From Bacillus sp. es.036 (GTDB taxonomy: Bacteria; Bacillota; Bacilli; Bacillales; Guptibacillaceae), in contig NZ_PDIZ01000003.1 of NCBI RefSeq assembly GCF_002563635.1, forward strand, positions 248,001-312,000: a stretch of 64,000 bases of DNA. The letters run 5' to 3'. Positions 43,914-52,530 of the stretch are shown one piece after another. The notes beneath the pieces were generated by a model that was given only the letters and a program-made list of their open reading frames with translations, did not search any database and was not told the DNA's origin. A program made the position numbers and the translations under genes. Within the stretch, counting starts at the first letter, position 1. Every line of letters starts with the position of its first letter.

Positions 43914-46794
43914 ACAATGGAAAAGTAGTTTATCTCGACAATTTGTCTGGTTTATGAGTGGATTTTTGTTTTTAATTTTAATTGCGGCAGCTGGGCTGGG
44001 GCTTTATAGTCAGTCAATAGAAGCAAAGTATGAGGAGAAAGTGGTAGACCTTCGACAAAAACAACAGTATGCAGTTGAACTCGAAGATAGTTTAAATGAT
44101 ATGTTTTTTGAAGCTCGAGGGTATTTAGGATTCCGTTTAGAGGAACCTTTTTTAAGAAATTATGTTACTCAAAAAAATATGATTGCAAATAAGATCAAAC
44201 AGCTTGAACCAGAGCTAGAAAGTAGAGGAGAAAAGGAATATATTTCAGACCTTCAAGGTGAATTGGTTAATTATTATAATCTTTTTGAAGACGCGAAAAT
44301 ACAGGTAGCTTCAGATAATACAGAAGGGTTGCAAAATCTTTCTCAAGATCAGGGCGGGAGTAATTTAGTCTATGATTTAAGAGCTCAAACGCGTGATCTC
44401 GTTTCTGATGTGGAGAGCGAAATCTATGCAACTGAGCAAGATTTGGTTGATCGCTTATCGAATTTACAGATGCTTTTCGTCTCATTTGTTATTTTCCTTC
44501 TATTAATTGCAACGATACTTGCTGGTATTATGGCTAGGCGTATTGGAAAACCACTTCAGGAATTGGCGTTAGCTTCTAGTCAAGTATCTTCAGGAGAAAA
44601 TGTGGAAATGCCCCATGTGAGAAGATCAGATGAACTAGGGGAGCTTGCACGATCATTTAATTTAATGGTTAAAAATATCCAGCAAAATGAGAGGGCACTC
44701 ATTACTTCGAACGATGCATTAGTCGAGCAGAGCGAAGAACTTAAAGGAAGTAAATTCACGCTTGAACAAAATGTAAAAGCGATGAATGTACAAAAAAAAG
44801 TGTTAGAGCATCGCAATGAATTAAATCGTTCGCTTGCGTCTACCTTAACGAAAAGTGAACTATTGCAAAGTATCATTACGAACATGATTCATATCCTTAA
44901 CTCTGATAAGGGTATTATCGTTATGCTAAATCAAGGGAAAGACTATGCATCGCTAGGCGTTAGTCAAGAGAAAGTCCACGAGTGGATTGATCATTTAATA
45001 GACGGACCTGGCGTTAAAGCAATCGAGCAAAAGAAATTTCATACTGTTCAAAGACAGGCTTCAATTGGGGAAGCAGGTTATCATGGAGTAGAAGAAATTT
45101 CAAATGATATTTACATTCCAGTTCTTTCTGATAACGAACCAGTTGCTTTACTTTGTATTACGAGAATAGGTGGAGAATTTACGACTGATGAAGTAACGGA
45201 ACTATCCGATTTGTCGCGTCAAATTTCGCTCGCTCTCGATAAGCTTCGATTATATGAAACGACTGAGAATGAGCGTCAAATCAATAGAGAGATCTTAAAT
45301 ACGATTCGTGAAGGGATTCAGCTCGTTGACAGAGAAGGAACAACTCGTGCTGTGAATGATCAAATGTGTACGATGTTGGATGCGTGCTTTCCTGATGGTG
45401 CGAATGAAAAACCGTTTACTGAGTGGAGTTCTAAGTTCCTTATGCAAGTCGATTTAAATGATCGGGATGCAGTGAATTCATATGTTCAAGATGTTATTGC
45501 AGGGGTTAAGCCTAAACAGAGTGAACTTATCTATCAAACGAATACGGAACCTTCCCTATTTATCCAAATGTACTACGAGCATTTATATACTGACGGTAAA
45601 TTTATTGGTTCGATTTTCGTCCATCGGGATATAACCCGTGAACATGAAGTAGATGAAATGAAGAACGAATTTGTCAGTACGGTAAGTCATGAACTTCGTA
45701 CACCCCTGTCGAGTGTCCTTGGTTTTACGGAGCTCATGCTATCCAAAGAGTTAAAACCTGATAAGCAGAAAAAATATTTAAATACGATCTATAAAGAAGC
45801 AAAGCGTTTAACATCTCTAATCAATGATTTTCTTGATATTCAGCGGATGGAAGCTGGTAAGCAAAACTATGATAAAACGCGAATTGATCTTAAAGAGATG
45901 ATAGAAGAAGTACTCGATAGTTACCGTGATCATTCCAAGCTCCATTCTTTTACTATTGAAGATTTAGCGGATAAACATGAGATTATTGGTGATGGGGATA
46001 AAATTAAACAGGTGTTCAATAACTTTGTCAGCAATGCAGTTAAATATTCTCCAGAAGGCGGCACTATATTAACGAGATTTAGAGTAGAGAATGATGAGCT
46101 TTACGTGGATATTAGAGATGAAGGTCTTGGGATTCCACAGGATGCACTCTCCAAATTATTTACAAAGTTCTTTCGTGTTGATAATTCAGACCGACGCCAA
46201 ATTGGTGGAACCGGACTAGGACTTGCCATATCAAAGGAGATCATGACTGCTCATAATGGCGACGTTCTCGTAACATCAGAATTGGGAAAAGGGAGTACGT
46301 TTACCCTTGTTTTCCCACTAGGAATCGAAAAGCAGTCGGTAGACTCTAAATCTGGAGAACTTCAAGATTCTGGCGTTTTGATTGTAGAGGATGATGAGAG
46401 TCTCGCTCTCTTATTGATGGAGGAAATTACCGGAAACGGGTTTGCTGTCCGTCATTGTAGAAGTGGTGAAGACGCGATTGAGCTCCTTGAGCAAATGACA
46501 CCTGAGGGAATCGTCCTTGATATAATGTTAGATGGTCGTATGAGTGGTTGGGACGTGTTGAAAACAGTAAAAGAAACAGAGCGGACAAAAAATATACCGA
46601 TCTTTGTTTCAACCGTGAGTGAAGAGAAGCAGCGTGGATTTGAACTAGGGGCAAAAGACTACCTTATTAAACCGTATCCTCCCAAAAACTTGACGAAATC
46701 GTTGATTAAATCTCTTGTGAACAAGAATAACAATGGAAAAATATTAGTACCTGATTATTCGATTGAAGATAAAGAAGAGGGCTTATCCGATTAA
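43906..46794 (+). CDS. Hybrid sensor histidine kinase (CHASE3-like, HAMP, GAF, PAS, HisKA, HATPase, REC)
   Basis: A 962-residue membrane kinase. Helices at about 10-33 and 185-207 bracket an extracellular helical sensor of CHASE3 type. HAMP follows (about 208-262), then a coiled coil, a GAF domain (about 305-455) and a PAS domain (about 465-585). HisKA has phospho-His595 (VSTVSHELRTPLSS). The ATPase domain has NNFVSNAVKYSPEGG and DEGLGIP, TGLGLAIS. The C-terminal receiver has Asp872. GTG start with TAGGGGAC upstream. It encodes the input end of the apparent phosphorelay: kinase receiver, HPt of the cyclase, then receivers. The signal is unknown. Confidence 0.92.
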   Translation: MNRQWKSSLSRQFVWFMSGFLFLILIAAAGLGLYSQSIEAKYEEKVVDLRQKQQYAVELEDSLNDMFFEARGYLGFRLEEPFLRNYVTQKNMIANKIKQLEPELESRGEKEYISDLQGELVNYYNLFEDAKIQVASDNTEGLQNLSQDQGGSNLVYDLRAQTRDLVSDVESEIYATEQDLVDRLSNLQMLFVSFVIFLLLIATILAGIMARRIGKPLQELALASSQVSSGENVEMPHVRRSDELGELARSFNLMVKNIQQNERALITSNDALVEQSEELKGSKFTLEQNVKAMNVQKKVLEHRNELNRSLASTLTKSELLQSIITNMIHILNSDKGIIVMLNQGKDYASLGVSQEKVHEWIDHLIDGPGVKAIEQKKFHTVQRQASIGEAGYHGVEEISNDIYIPVLSDNEPVALLCITRIGGEFTTDEVTELSDLSRQISLALDKLRLYETTENERQINREILNTIREGIQLVDREGTTRAVNDQMCTMLDACFPDGANEKPFTEWSSKFLMQVDLNDRDAVNSYVQDVIAGVKPKQSELIYQTNTEPSLFIQMYYEHLYTDGKFIGSIFVHRDITREHEVDEMKNEFVSTVSHELRTPLSSVLGFTELMLSKELKPDKQKKYLNTIYKEAKRLTSLINDFLDIQRMEAGKQNYDKTRIDLKEMIEEVLDSYRDHSKLHSFTIEDLADKHEIIGDGDKIKQVFNNFVSNAVKYSPEGGTILTRFRVENDELYVDIRDEGLGIPQDALSKLFTKFFRVDNSDRRQIGGTGLGLAISKEIMTAHNGDVLVTSELGKGSTFTLVFPLGIEKQSVDSKSGELQDSGVLIVEDDESLALLLMEEITGNGFAVRHCRSGEDAIELLEQMTPEGIVLDIMLDGRMSGWDVLKTVKETERTKNIPIFVSTVSEEKQRGFELGAKDYLIKPYPPKNLTKSLIKSLVNKNNNGKILVPDYSIEDKEEGLSD

Positions 46795-46812
46795 ACGGAT
46801 AAGCCCTTTTTT
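46779..46812 (+). terminator. Terminator of the c-di-GMP/polysaccharide locus
   Basis: GGGCTTATCCG and CGGATAAGCCC form an 11-bp stem with a 6-base loop followed by T6. The left arm lies in the end of the kinase gene, and the convergent yfmM gene stops just beyond. Confidence 0.92.
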
Positions 46813-48369
46813 CTATACTAACTTTGTTGTCCAATCTTCACAGTTCCAGACATCGGTTGCAATGTCCTGGTAAAATTCAGGTTCGTGAGAGATCAAAATG
46901 ATGCTTCCTTTGTATTCATTTAATGCGCGTTTTAGTTCAGCTTTAGCTTCAACATCAAGGTGGTTTGTTGGCTCATCAAATACTAATAAGTTTGATTCTG
47001 TATTCATTAATTTACAAAGTCTAAGCTTTGCTTTTTCACCACCACTAAGAACATCAACCTTGCTCTCAATATGTTTTGTCGTCAGACCGCATTTCGATAA
47101 AGCAGCGCGAATTTGCGCCTGGCTGTAGTGTGGGAACTCTCGCCACATTTCTTCAATACAAGTGTTTGATGTTCTTGTTTTGATTTCTTGCTCGAAATAA
47201 CCAGTATAAAGGTAATCACCAAGCTCAACGGATCCTTCAATTGGTTTGATTTCGCCAAGAATACTGCGAAGCAGGGTTGTTTTACCAATACCATTTGCAC
47301 CCATGAGGGCTATTTTTTGACCTCTTTCCATTGAAAGGTTTAATGGACGAGATAGTGGCTCATCGTAACCAATCACAAGATCCTTTGTTTCAAAAATAAG
47401 CTTGCCAGAAGCACGAGCTTGTTTGAAATGAAATTCTGGTTTTGGCTTTTCTTTTGCGATCTCGATAACATCCATTTTATCAAGCTTTTTTTGTCTGGAC
47501 ATGGCCATATTACGTGTGGCAACGCGTGCTTTGTTACGAGCAACAAAGTCCTTGAGCTGAGAGATTTCTTGTTGCTGTTTCTTAAATGCGGCTTCAACTT
47601 GTTGCTTCTTCACTTCGTATACTGACAAGAAGTTATCATAGTCACCAACATATCTTGTTAATTCTTGATTTTCCATATGATAAATCAAGTTGATGACACT
47701 GTTTAAGAAAGGAATATCATGTGAAATAAGGATAAACGCATTCTCATATTCCTGGAGATACCGTCTGAGCCAGACGATGTGCTGCTCATCAAGGTAGTTC
47801 GTTGGCTCATCGAGAAGAAGAATATCTGGTTTTTCAAGAAGTAGTTTAGCAAGAAGGACCTTTGTTCGTTGCCCACCACTTAAATCCTGAACATCTTTTT
47901 CAAGGCCTATTTCATCAAGTCCAAGCCCACGTGCAATTTCTTCTACTTTTGCATCAATAACGTAGAAATCATTGTTAGCAAGCATATCTTGCATCGTTCC
48001 TGTTTCTTCTAATAACTTCTCTAGTTCTTCTGGAGAAGCTTCCCCCATTTTCGCAAACAGTTCATTCATCTCTGATTCGTAATCAAATAGATATTGAAAA
48101 GCACCTTTCAGTGCGTCGCGAATTGTCATGCCTCGCTCAAGAACAGTATGCTGATCAAGATAGCCGACTCTCACATTTTTAGACCATTCTACAGAACCTT
48201 CATCAGGTTCCAGCTTACCTGTAATAATATTCATGAACGTTGATTTACCTTCGCCGTTCGCTCCAACTAATCCAATATGTTCACCTTTTAATAGACGAAA
48301 AGATACATCATCAAAGATGGCACGGTCACCGAATCCGTGCGTAAGGTTTTTCACGGTTAATATACTCAT
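46813..48369 (-). CDS. yfmM: ABC-F family ATPase YfmM
   Basis: A 518-residue protein with two ABC ATPase domains and no membrane part. Walker A motifs are GANGEGKST and GANGIGKTT, signatures LSGGQRTKV and LSGGEKAKL, and Walker B sites LLLDEPTNYLD and LVFDEPTNHLD. The interdomain linker (about 245-315) is helical and basic (KKQQVEAAFKKQQQEIS, MAMSRQKKLDKMD). Length and sequence, including the ending NCEDWTTKLV, match B. subtilis YfmM. ABC-F proteins act on ribosomes, resolving stalls or protecting from antibiotics. It is monocistronic, and I see no leader-peptide attenuator upstream. Confidence 0.93.
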   Translation of the reverse strand: MSILTVKNLTHGFGDRAIFDDVSFRLLKGEHIGLVGANGEGKSTFMNIITGKLEPDEGSVEWSKNVRVGYLDQHTVLERGMTIRDALKGAFQYLFDYESEMNELFAKMGEASPEELEKLLEETGTMQDMLANNDFYVIDAKVEEIARGLGLDEIGLEKDVQDLSGGQRTKVLLAKLLLEKPDILLLDEPTNYLDEQHIVWLRRYLQEYENAFILISHDIPFLNSVINLIYHMENQELTRYVGDYDNFLSVYEVKKQQVEAAFKKQQQEISQLKDFVARNKARVATRNMAMSRQKKLDKMDVIEIAKEKPKPEFHFKQARASGKLIFETKDLVIGYDEPLSRPLNLSMERGQKIALMGANGIGKTTLLRSILGEIKPIEGSVELGDYLYTGYFEQEIKTRTSNTCIEEMWREFPHYSQAQIRAALSKCGLTTKHIESKVDVLSGGEKAKLRLCKLMNTESNLLVFDEPTNHLDVEAKAELKRALNEYKGSIILISHEPEFYQDIATDVWNCEDWTTKLV

Positions 48370-48523
48370 AGGAAAACACCCTTTATTTATGGTTTAACAA
48401 TCCTCATTGATTATATCGGACAATGAGCTTTGATGAAAGTCAGGAAGAGGGGAAAACGATGGGAATTTTCGTCAGAGCAACATTTGTAGTAAAAAAGACT
48501 TGGTTTTATTCAACCTAATACAT

Positions 48524-48552
48524 TTGACCTATTAAAAATAAAGGAATATTTA
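48524..48552 (+). promoter_or_regulatory. Candidate promoter of the secreted nuclease gene
   Basis: TTGACC (48524-48529) and TATTTA (48547-48552), spacer 17. It lies in the 271-base divergent gap 48370-48640, in which I see nothing else definite. Confidence 0.45.
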
Positions 48553-48640
48553 CATCGTGTTACCACTGGCTAAATCGTGTACGTTTAAACTAAAAGAAGC
48601 TTCATGAACAAGAAGCAATTATAAAGGGGAGGGAAGCATA

Positions 48641-49807
48641 ATGAACACGGCACATCGTACGTATGGAACAGTAGTTTTTATGTTAGTTGTTTCGTTAATT
48701 ATGATGTATTTTACAATTACACCATCATTTGCAGATGGCTCAGGAACATCGTCATCACCATATTCGGTTACACAGGGGATTGCAAATCAGGGGAGTAGTG
48801 GAGCAGTCGAAGGGATTATTGTAGGAAAACCAGAATCAACATCCTCCATTGCAACATCTAGTTTCTCAGATGACTATGCGATTGCAATTGCTGACCAGGT
48901 AGATGAAACGAATATCAATGAGATGCTTTTTGTCCAGGTTCCATCCTCGTTAAGAAGTGATTTTGGGTTAAAAAGTAATCCGGATTTAATAGGTGAATCA
49001 GTTGTTGTAAGTGGAAGTTTAACAGATTACTTTGCTCATGCGGGAGTTAAAAGTGTTTCAACGATCGAATTATCTGACAGCGGAGGTACTGATGAAACTG
49101 GAGAAGGCGGGTCTTCTCCTTATGATGATACATACTATCGCTCTGCTGTTGGAAAAACAGGCAGTTCTTTGAAAACAGAATTGCATACGATTATCGATGA
49201 TCATACAGAGCTTTCTTATAGTGGCGTGTGGGATGCCTTGAGGGTGACAGATGAAGATCCATTAAATCCTAATAATGTGCTTCTTCTTTATAGTGGAAGA
49301 TCTCAAAGTAAGTATGAAAACGGTGGAAATGTAGACGACTGGAATCGTGAACACGTATGGGCAAAATCTCATGGAGATTTTGGAACATCGATGGGACCAG
49401 GAACAGACATTCATCACCTGCGCCCAACTGATGTTACCGTTAATAGCTCACGTGGTAATCTTGATTTTGATAACGGTGGCTCTCCCCAATCAGAAGCACC
49501 TGGAAACTACTATGATAGCGATTCCTGGGAGCCGCGCGATCGTGTAAAAGGGGACGTGGCTCGAATGATTTTCTATATGGCGGTTCGTTACGAAGGCGAT
49601 AGCGGTGAAGTTGATCTTGAGGTGAATGACCTTGTAAACAATGGATCATCACCATATATCGGTAAGGTCTCTGTACTGAAGGCTTGGAATGAAATGGATC
49701 CAGTAGATTCTTTTGAAGAAAATCGAAACAATGTGATCTATGACCAGTACCAACACAACCGGAATCCGTTTATTGACCATCCTGAATGGGTGGAAGCGAT
49801 CTGGTAG
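48641..49807 (+). CDS. Secreted endonuclease I-family nuclease with N-terminal OB-like domain
   Basis: A 388-residue exported protein. The signal peptide ends near residue 32 (SFADGS). An N-terminal domain (about 35-150; SPYSVTQGIANQGSSGAVEGIIVG) of the OB-like type is often found in bacterial surface nucleases. A Ser/Gly/Glu linker leads to the endonuclease I domain, with DDWNREHVWAKSHG holding the catalytic His238 of the beta-beta-alpha-metal site and DIHHLRPTDVTVNSSRGN. It resembles B. subtilis Bsn/YurI-type extracellular nucleases. It probably degrades external DNA or RNA for nutrients. GGGGAGGG precedes the ATG. Confidence 0.92.
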   Translation: MNTAHRTYGTVVFMLVVSLIMMYFTITPSFADGSGTSSSPYSVTQGIANQGSSGAVEGIIVGKPESTSSIATSSFSDDYAIAIADQVDETNINEMLFVQVPSSLRSDFGLKSNPDLIGESVVVSGSLTDYFAHAGVKSVSTIELSDSGGTDETGEGGSSPYDDTYYRSAVGKTGSSLKTELHTIIDDHTELSYSGVWDALRVTDEDPLNPNNVLLLYSGRSQSKYENGGNVDDWNREHVWAKSHGDFGTSMGPGTDIHHLRPTDVTVNSSRGNLDFDNGGSPQSEAPGNYYDSDSWEPRDRVKGDVARMIFYMAVRYEGDSGEVDLEVNDLVNNGSSPYIGKVSVLKAWNEMDPVDSFEENRNNVIYDQYQHNRNPFIDHPEWVEAIW

Positions 49808-49848
49808 AAAAAAGTACCTGCCGAAACTGAGGCAGGTACTTTTTTTTA
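49808..49848. terminator. Bidirectional terminator between nuclease and Mn-catalase genes
   Basis: AAAAAAGTACCTGCC pairs with GGCAGGTACTTTTTT around an 8-base loop, with T-runs on both strands. Confidence 0.92.
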
Positions 49849-50736
49849 TAAATTTCTTAATAACCGCTTGGCAATCTGTTCATAATGATCCTTCGTAATT
49901 CCGGGTGCAAATTCTTCTGGAAGATCATCCAGATTAGGAATCGGCGCTCCTTCTGGAGCTCCTTCTATCACGCGCAGCCGTTCCCCATTTTCTGGATTCG
50001 TACCTTTCCAAATCTGTTTAATTCCTAGATAATCTCCTTCGCTCCAAGTGTAAAGAACATTGTTTAATCCCTTTTCTTCAAATTTTCGTGCATAGTCGAA
50101 TTTGGAGTTATCAAGACTTGGTATTGGGAGCATTTTTGTTAAGTCTGTACCTGTCGCGATCTCAATCGCTTTTGCGTATGCAAGTACATGAGTTCCGCCA
50201 CGTACGAGTAAGTAACCGATCATTTCACGTGCGGTTGGATGATCTGTCATTTCATAGACGCGCATTTTATGGGTTCGTGCACCAACCTCAAGAAAAAAGT
50301 TGTGAAGGAGATCAAGAACAAGATTTCCGCTACTGAAGACATAATCGCCACGCCATGAATTGCCCATACTATCAGCTGCAAGAGCTGTCTGGGCTGTAGC
50401 AACAAATTGAGCTGTATTACGCAGGTCCTTGGCATTTTGTAACGGGGTTAAATCAGGTGGAGCTTGAAAAGAACTTCCTGTGGTTAACAGATTAATTGAG
50501 GTTGTGACCAATTCCACATGTCCGAATTCTTCTGCAGTAATACTGGCAACAAGATCATAAAAAGGTTTTAACTTTTTTTTCTCACGAAAGCTAAATGACT
50601 GGAACATGTAGTTATTTAACGTAGATAACTCTCCAAAGCGTCCACCAAGCAAATCCTGTACAGCAGCTGCGGCATTCGCATCGCCATGCTCTGGTATCGG
50701 AAGTTCAATCAACTGCTTATCAAATCGCTTAAACAT
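49846..50736 (-). CDS. Manganese catalase
   Basis: A 296-residue non-haem catalase of the dimanganese four-helix-bundle type. Metal ligands are expected in FGELSTLNNYMFQSF, TAEEFGHVELVTT, FFLEVGARTHKMRVYEM and THVLAYAKAIE, which contain the regularly spaced Glu and His. It resembles B. subtilis YdbD and is shorter at the N-terminus than none of the usual forms. It is translated 14 bases after a small DUF2642 gene, so the two form an operon. Mn-catalases in bacilli are often spore- or stress-linked. It should dismutate hydrogen peroxide. Confidence 0.92.
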   Translation of the reverse strand: MFKRFDKQLIELPIPEHGDANAAAAVQDLLGGRFGELSTLNNYMFQSFSFREKKKLKPFYDLVASITAEEFGHVELVTTSINLLTTGSSFQAPPDLTPLQNAKDLRNTAQFVATAQTALAADSMGNSWRGDYVFSSGNLVLDLLHNFFLEVGARTHKMRVYEMTDHPTAREMIGYLLVRGGTHVLAYAKAIEIATGTDLTKMLPIPSLDNSKFDYARKFEEKGLNNVLYTWSEGDYLGIKQIWKGTNPENGERLRVIEGAPEGAPIPNLDDLPEEFAPGITKDHYEQIAKRLLRNL

Positions 50737-50750
50737 GTCATCCCCCCCTA

Positions 50751-50963
50751 TTAATTAGGAAATACCCAGACGATTTGTTGAATTCGAACAAAAAAAGGGG
50801 TTTCATTCACTTCCAAAACAATATGATCTGGCATCACGGATTGCAGCATCCCTTGGAGCGATCCATTTGTTGTTTGTACTGTAATCATTCTTCCTTCAAT
50901 CGACAGGAGTGTTTGATAGACATACGGGTCTACAGAGCTGATTAATTGAGGCTGTTGACTCAA
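50751..50963 (-). CDS. Small DUF2642-family protein (YuzF-like)
   Basis: A 70-residue protein: DPYVYQTLLSIEGRMITVQT followed by NGSLQGMLQSVMPDHIVLEV and FFVRIQQIVWVFP. The pattern of short strands with G-x-L-x-G and D-H-I-V-L-E is that of the Bacillus DUF2642/YuzF group, related to spore-coat-associated Sm-like folds. A TTG start with GAGAGGATGAG upstream. It lies just before the Mn-catalase gene, so it may accompany it in the forespore or coat; the role is unknown. Confidence 0.8.
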   Translation of the reverse strand: MSQQPQLISSVDPYVYQTLLSIEGRMITVQTTNGSLQGMLQSVMPDHIVLEVNETPFFVRIQQIVWVFPN

Positions 50964-51098
50964 ATTCTCTCATCCTCTCAAAAAAAGGTTTTTACTGCTA
51001 TTAATTTACGCAATGAATAGGTTGTCATAGTCTATAAGAATGAAATGAACCTATCTCTATGATTGCCCATAACCTGTTAGGGGAGAGGGTGATCGCAA

Positions 51099-51545
51099 GT
51101 GAAACAGCAACCTACAGTGACGTATCGTGATGGGATGAACGGAAACAAATGTGTATTAAGAAGAAAATACACATTAACACACTCTGATATCACTGGTGAG
51201 CTATTTTTAACTATTGGAAAAGAATATGCCATTGATCGTATTTCTTTCATTCGAGATGAGGTGCTTGGAAGCTTTCGAAACGACTGTGGATTGTATTATT
51301 ACGCATATGTTTTAGTGGATGATCCAACTGAAGAAGGGAGAGAACAAGTAAGGAATCGTATATTTCGAAAAGAGTTGCCAGGGGCATTATCTGCTATAAG
51401 AGTAGGAGATACGGGGTTATTTCAAACTTATCCGGAACTTGATGATGTACCGATTTGGATTTACTTTGATTCTAATGAAGAACAGTGGGAAGCTTACGAA
51501 TACTATGGATCATTTAGAGAATATAGAAACAGCCAGCACAAATAG
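51099..51545 (+). CDS. STAY-GREEN-family protein (bacterial Mg-dechelatase homologue)
   Basis: A 148-residue protein. LRRKYTLTHSDITGELFLTIG is the conserved opening of the STAY-GREEN family, followed by DEVLGSFRNDCGLYYYAYV, RIFRKELPGALSAIRVGD and the terminal aromatic-rich EYYGSFREY. In plants the family removes Mg from chlorophyll a. Bacterial homologues occur in non-photosynthetic Firmicutes, where the natural substrate is unknown. GTG start behind GGGGAGAGGGTG. It is monocistronic with its own terminator. The homology is clear to me by eye; activity is inferred. Confidence 0.85.
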   Translation: MKQQPTVTYRDGMNGNKCVLRRKYTLTHSDITGELFLTIGKEYAIDRISFIRDEVLGSFRNDCGLYYYAYVLVDDPTEEGREQVRNRIFRKELPGALSAIRVGDTGLFQTYPELDDVPIWIYFDSNEEQWEAYEYYGSFREYRNSQHK

Positions 51546-51560
51546 GCTGGCTGTTTTTCT
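51527..51560 (+). terminator. Terminator of the STAY-GREEN homologue
   Basis: AAACAGCCAGC and GCTGGCTGTTT form an 11-bp stem with an 8-base loop followed by TTCTTT. The left arm lies in the end of the gene. Confidence 0.9.
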
Positions 51561-51599
51561 TTATTTACAATTCACTGAAAATGATAGGGGAATATCCGT

Positions 51600-52316
51600 T
51601 TATGGGTTTGTTGTCCACAAACCTGCTGTCTTAATGAAAACACGCTTGTTCATCTTTAGTTGGGCAACGATAAATTCGGCCATATCTTCTGGCTGGAGCA
51701 TATTGTCCTGCTGTCCATCTGTTAAGTTATTCTCTACTGCAAGATCAGTGGAAACGGTACTTGGTGTTAGTGCACTAACACGAATATCATGCTTGCGAAC
51801 TTCTTGAGCAAGTGATTCAGTTAGTCCCATTAATCCAAATTTAGAAGCGCTATAGGCACTTGTTACTGGGGCACCTTTTTGTCCTGCTGTAGAAGAAATA
51901 TTGATAATATCTCCTGATTGCCGTTCGATCATGTCTGGCAGTACAGCCCGAGTGACATAATAAGCACCCAGTAAGTTAACCTGAATGATTTTTTCCCATT
52001 CTGCGATATCAAGATCCATGAAGCCCCCAAATTTTGCTATACCGGCATTATTAATAAGAATGTCGGTCTCACCAAGCTCGTCTTTAATCTTAGCAACTGC
52101 TGTTGTCACTTCTTCATTAGAAGAAACATCTGCAATTGCGTAAGAAGTTTTGACACCTACAGCTTCAATTTCTTTCGCAACGTTTTGAAGTGTTTCTTCT
52201 GTACGTGCGATCAGTCCAATATTGACGCCTTCTTTTGCAAGAGCGATCGCTACTGCACGACCAATCCCTCGAGCTGCTCCAGTAATGAGCGCTGTTTTTC
52301 CTTTTAGTGCTACCAT
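51600..52316 (-). CDS. yoxD: Short-chain dehydrogenase/reductase YoxD
   Basis: A 238-residue SDR: NAD(P)-binding [23 protein letters not shown] at the centre, and the catalytic Ser-Tyr-Lys in NISSTAGQ and SAYSASKFG. Length and sequence, including the ending [12 protein letters not shown], match B. subtilis YoxD, annotated as a 3-oxoacyl-ACP reductase-like enzyme. AAGGAGGAG precedes the ATG. It is divergent from the sigma-54 activator and monocistronic. The true substrate is not established. Confidence 0.9.
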   Translation of the reverse strand: MVALKGKTALITGAARGIGRAVAIALAKEGVNIGLIARTEETLQNVAKEIEAVGVKTSYAIADVSSNEEVTTAVAKIKDELGETDILINNAGIAKFGGFMDLDIAEWEKIIQVNLLGAYYVTRAVLPDMIERQSGDIINISSTAGQKGAPVTSAYSASKFGLMGLTESLAQEVRKHDIRVSALTPSTVSTDLAVENNLTDGQQDNMLQPEDMAEFIVAQLKMNKRVFIKTAGLWTTNP

Positions 52317-52436
52317 GGTGACTCCTCCTTAAGTCTGTTCAAGTTCCATTCCACCGTATATTCTAGTCGTTCATTTTATTGCTGAAAAGAATTTTGCTTG
52401 AATTAACGCCTTGTATGATAAGATATGAATGTAATA

Positions 52437-52454
52437 TTATTCAAAAATGAATAA
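52437..52454. promoter_or_regulatory. Palindrome upstream of the sigma-54 activator, copy 1
   Basis: TTATTCA-AAAA-TGAATAA, a perfect 7-bp inverted repeat. A near-identical copy lies at 52501-52516. Probably an operator pair. Confidence 0.5.
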
Positions 52455-52500
52455 TAACTAACGAGAATATAAGGCACTTTGTAAGAGGATGACTGAAAAA

Positions 52501-52516
52501 TATTCAAAAATGAATA
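52501..52516. promoter_or_regulatory. Palindrome upstream of the sigma-54 activator, copy 2
   Basis: TATTCAAAAATGAATA repeats the core of the first palindrome, 62 bases downstream of it. It falls inside the longest possible reading frame of the activator, which favours the later start at 52531. Confidence 0.5.
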
Positions 52517-52530
52517 AGTGGGGTGTTTAT

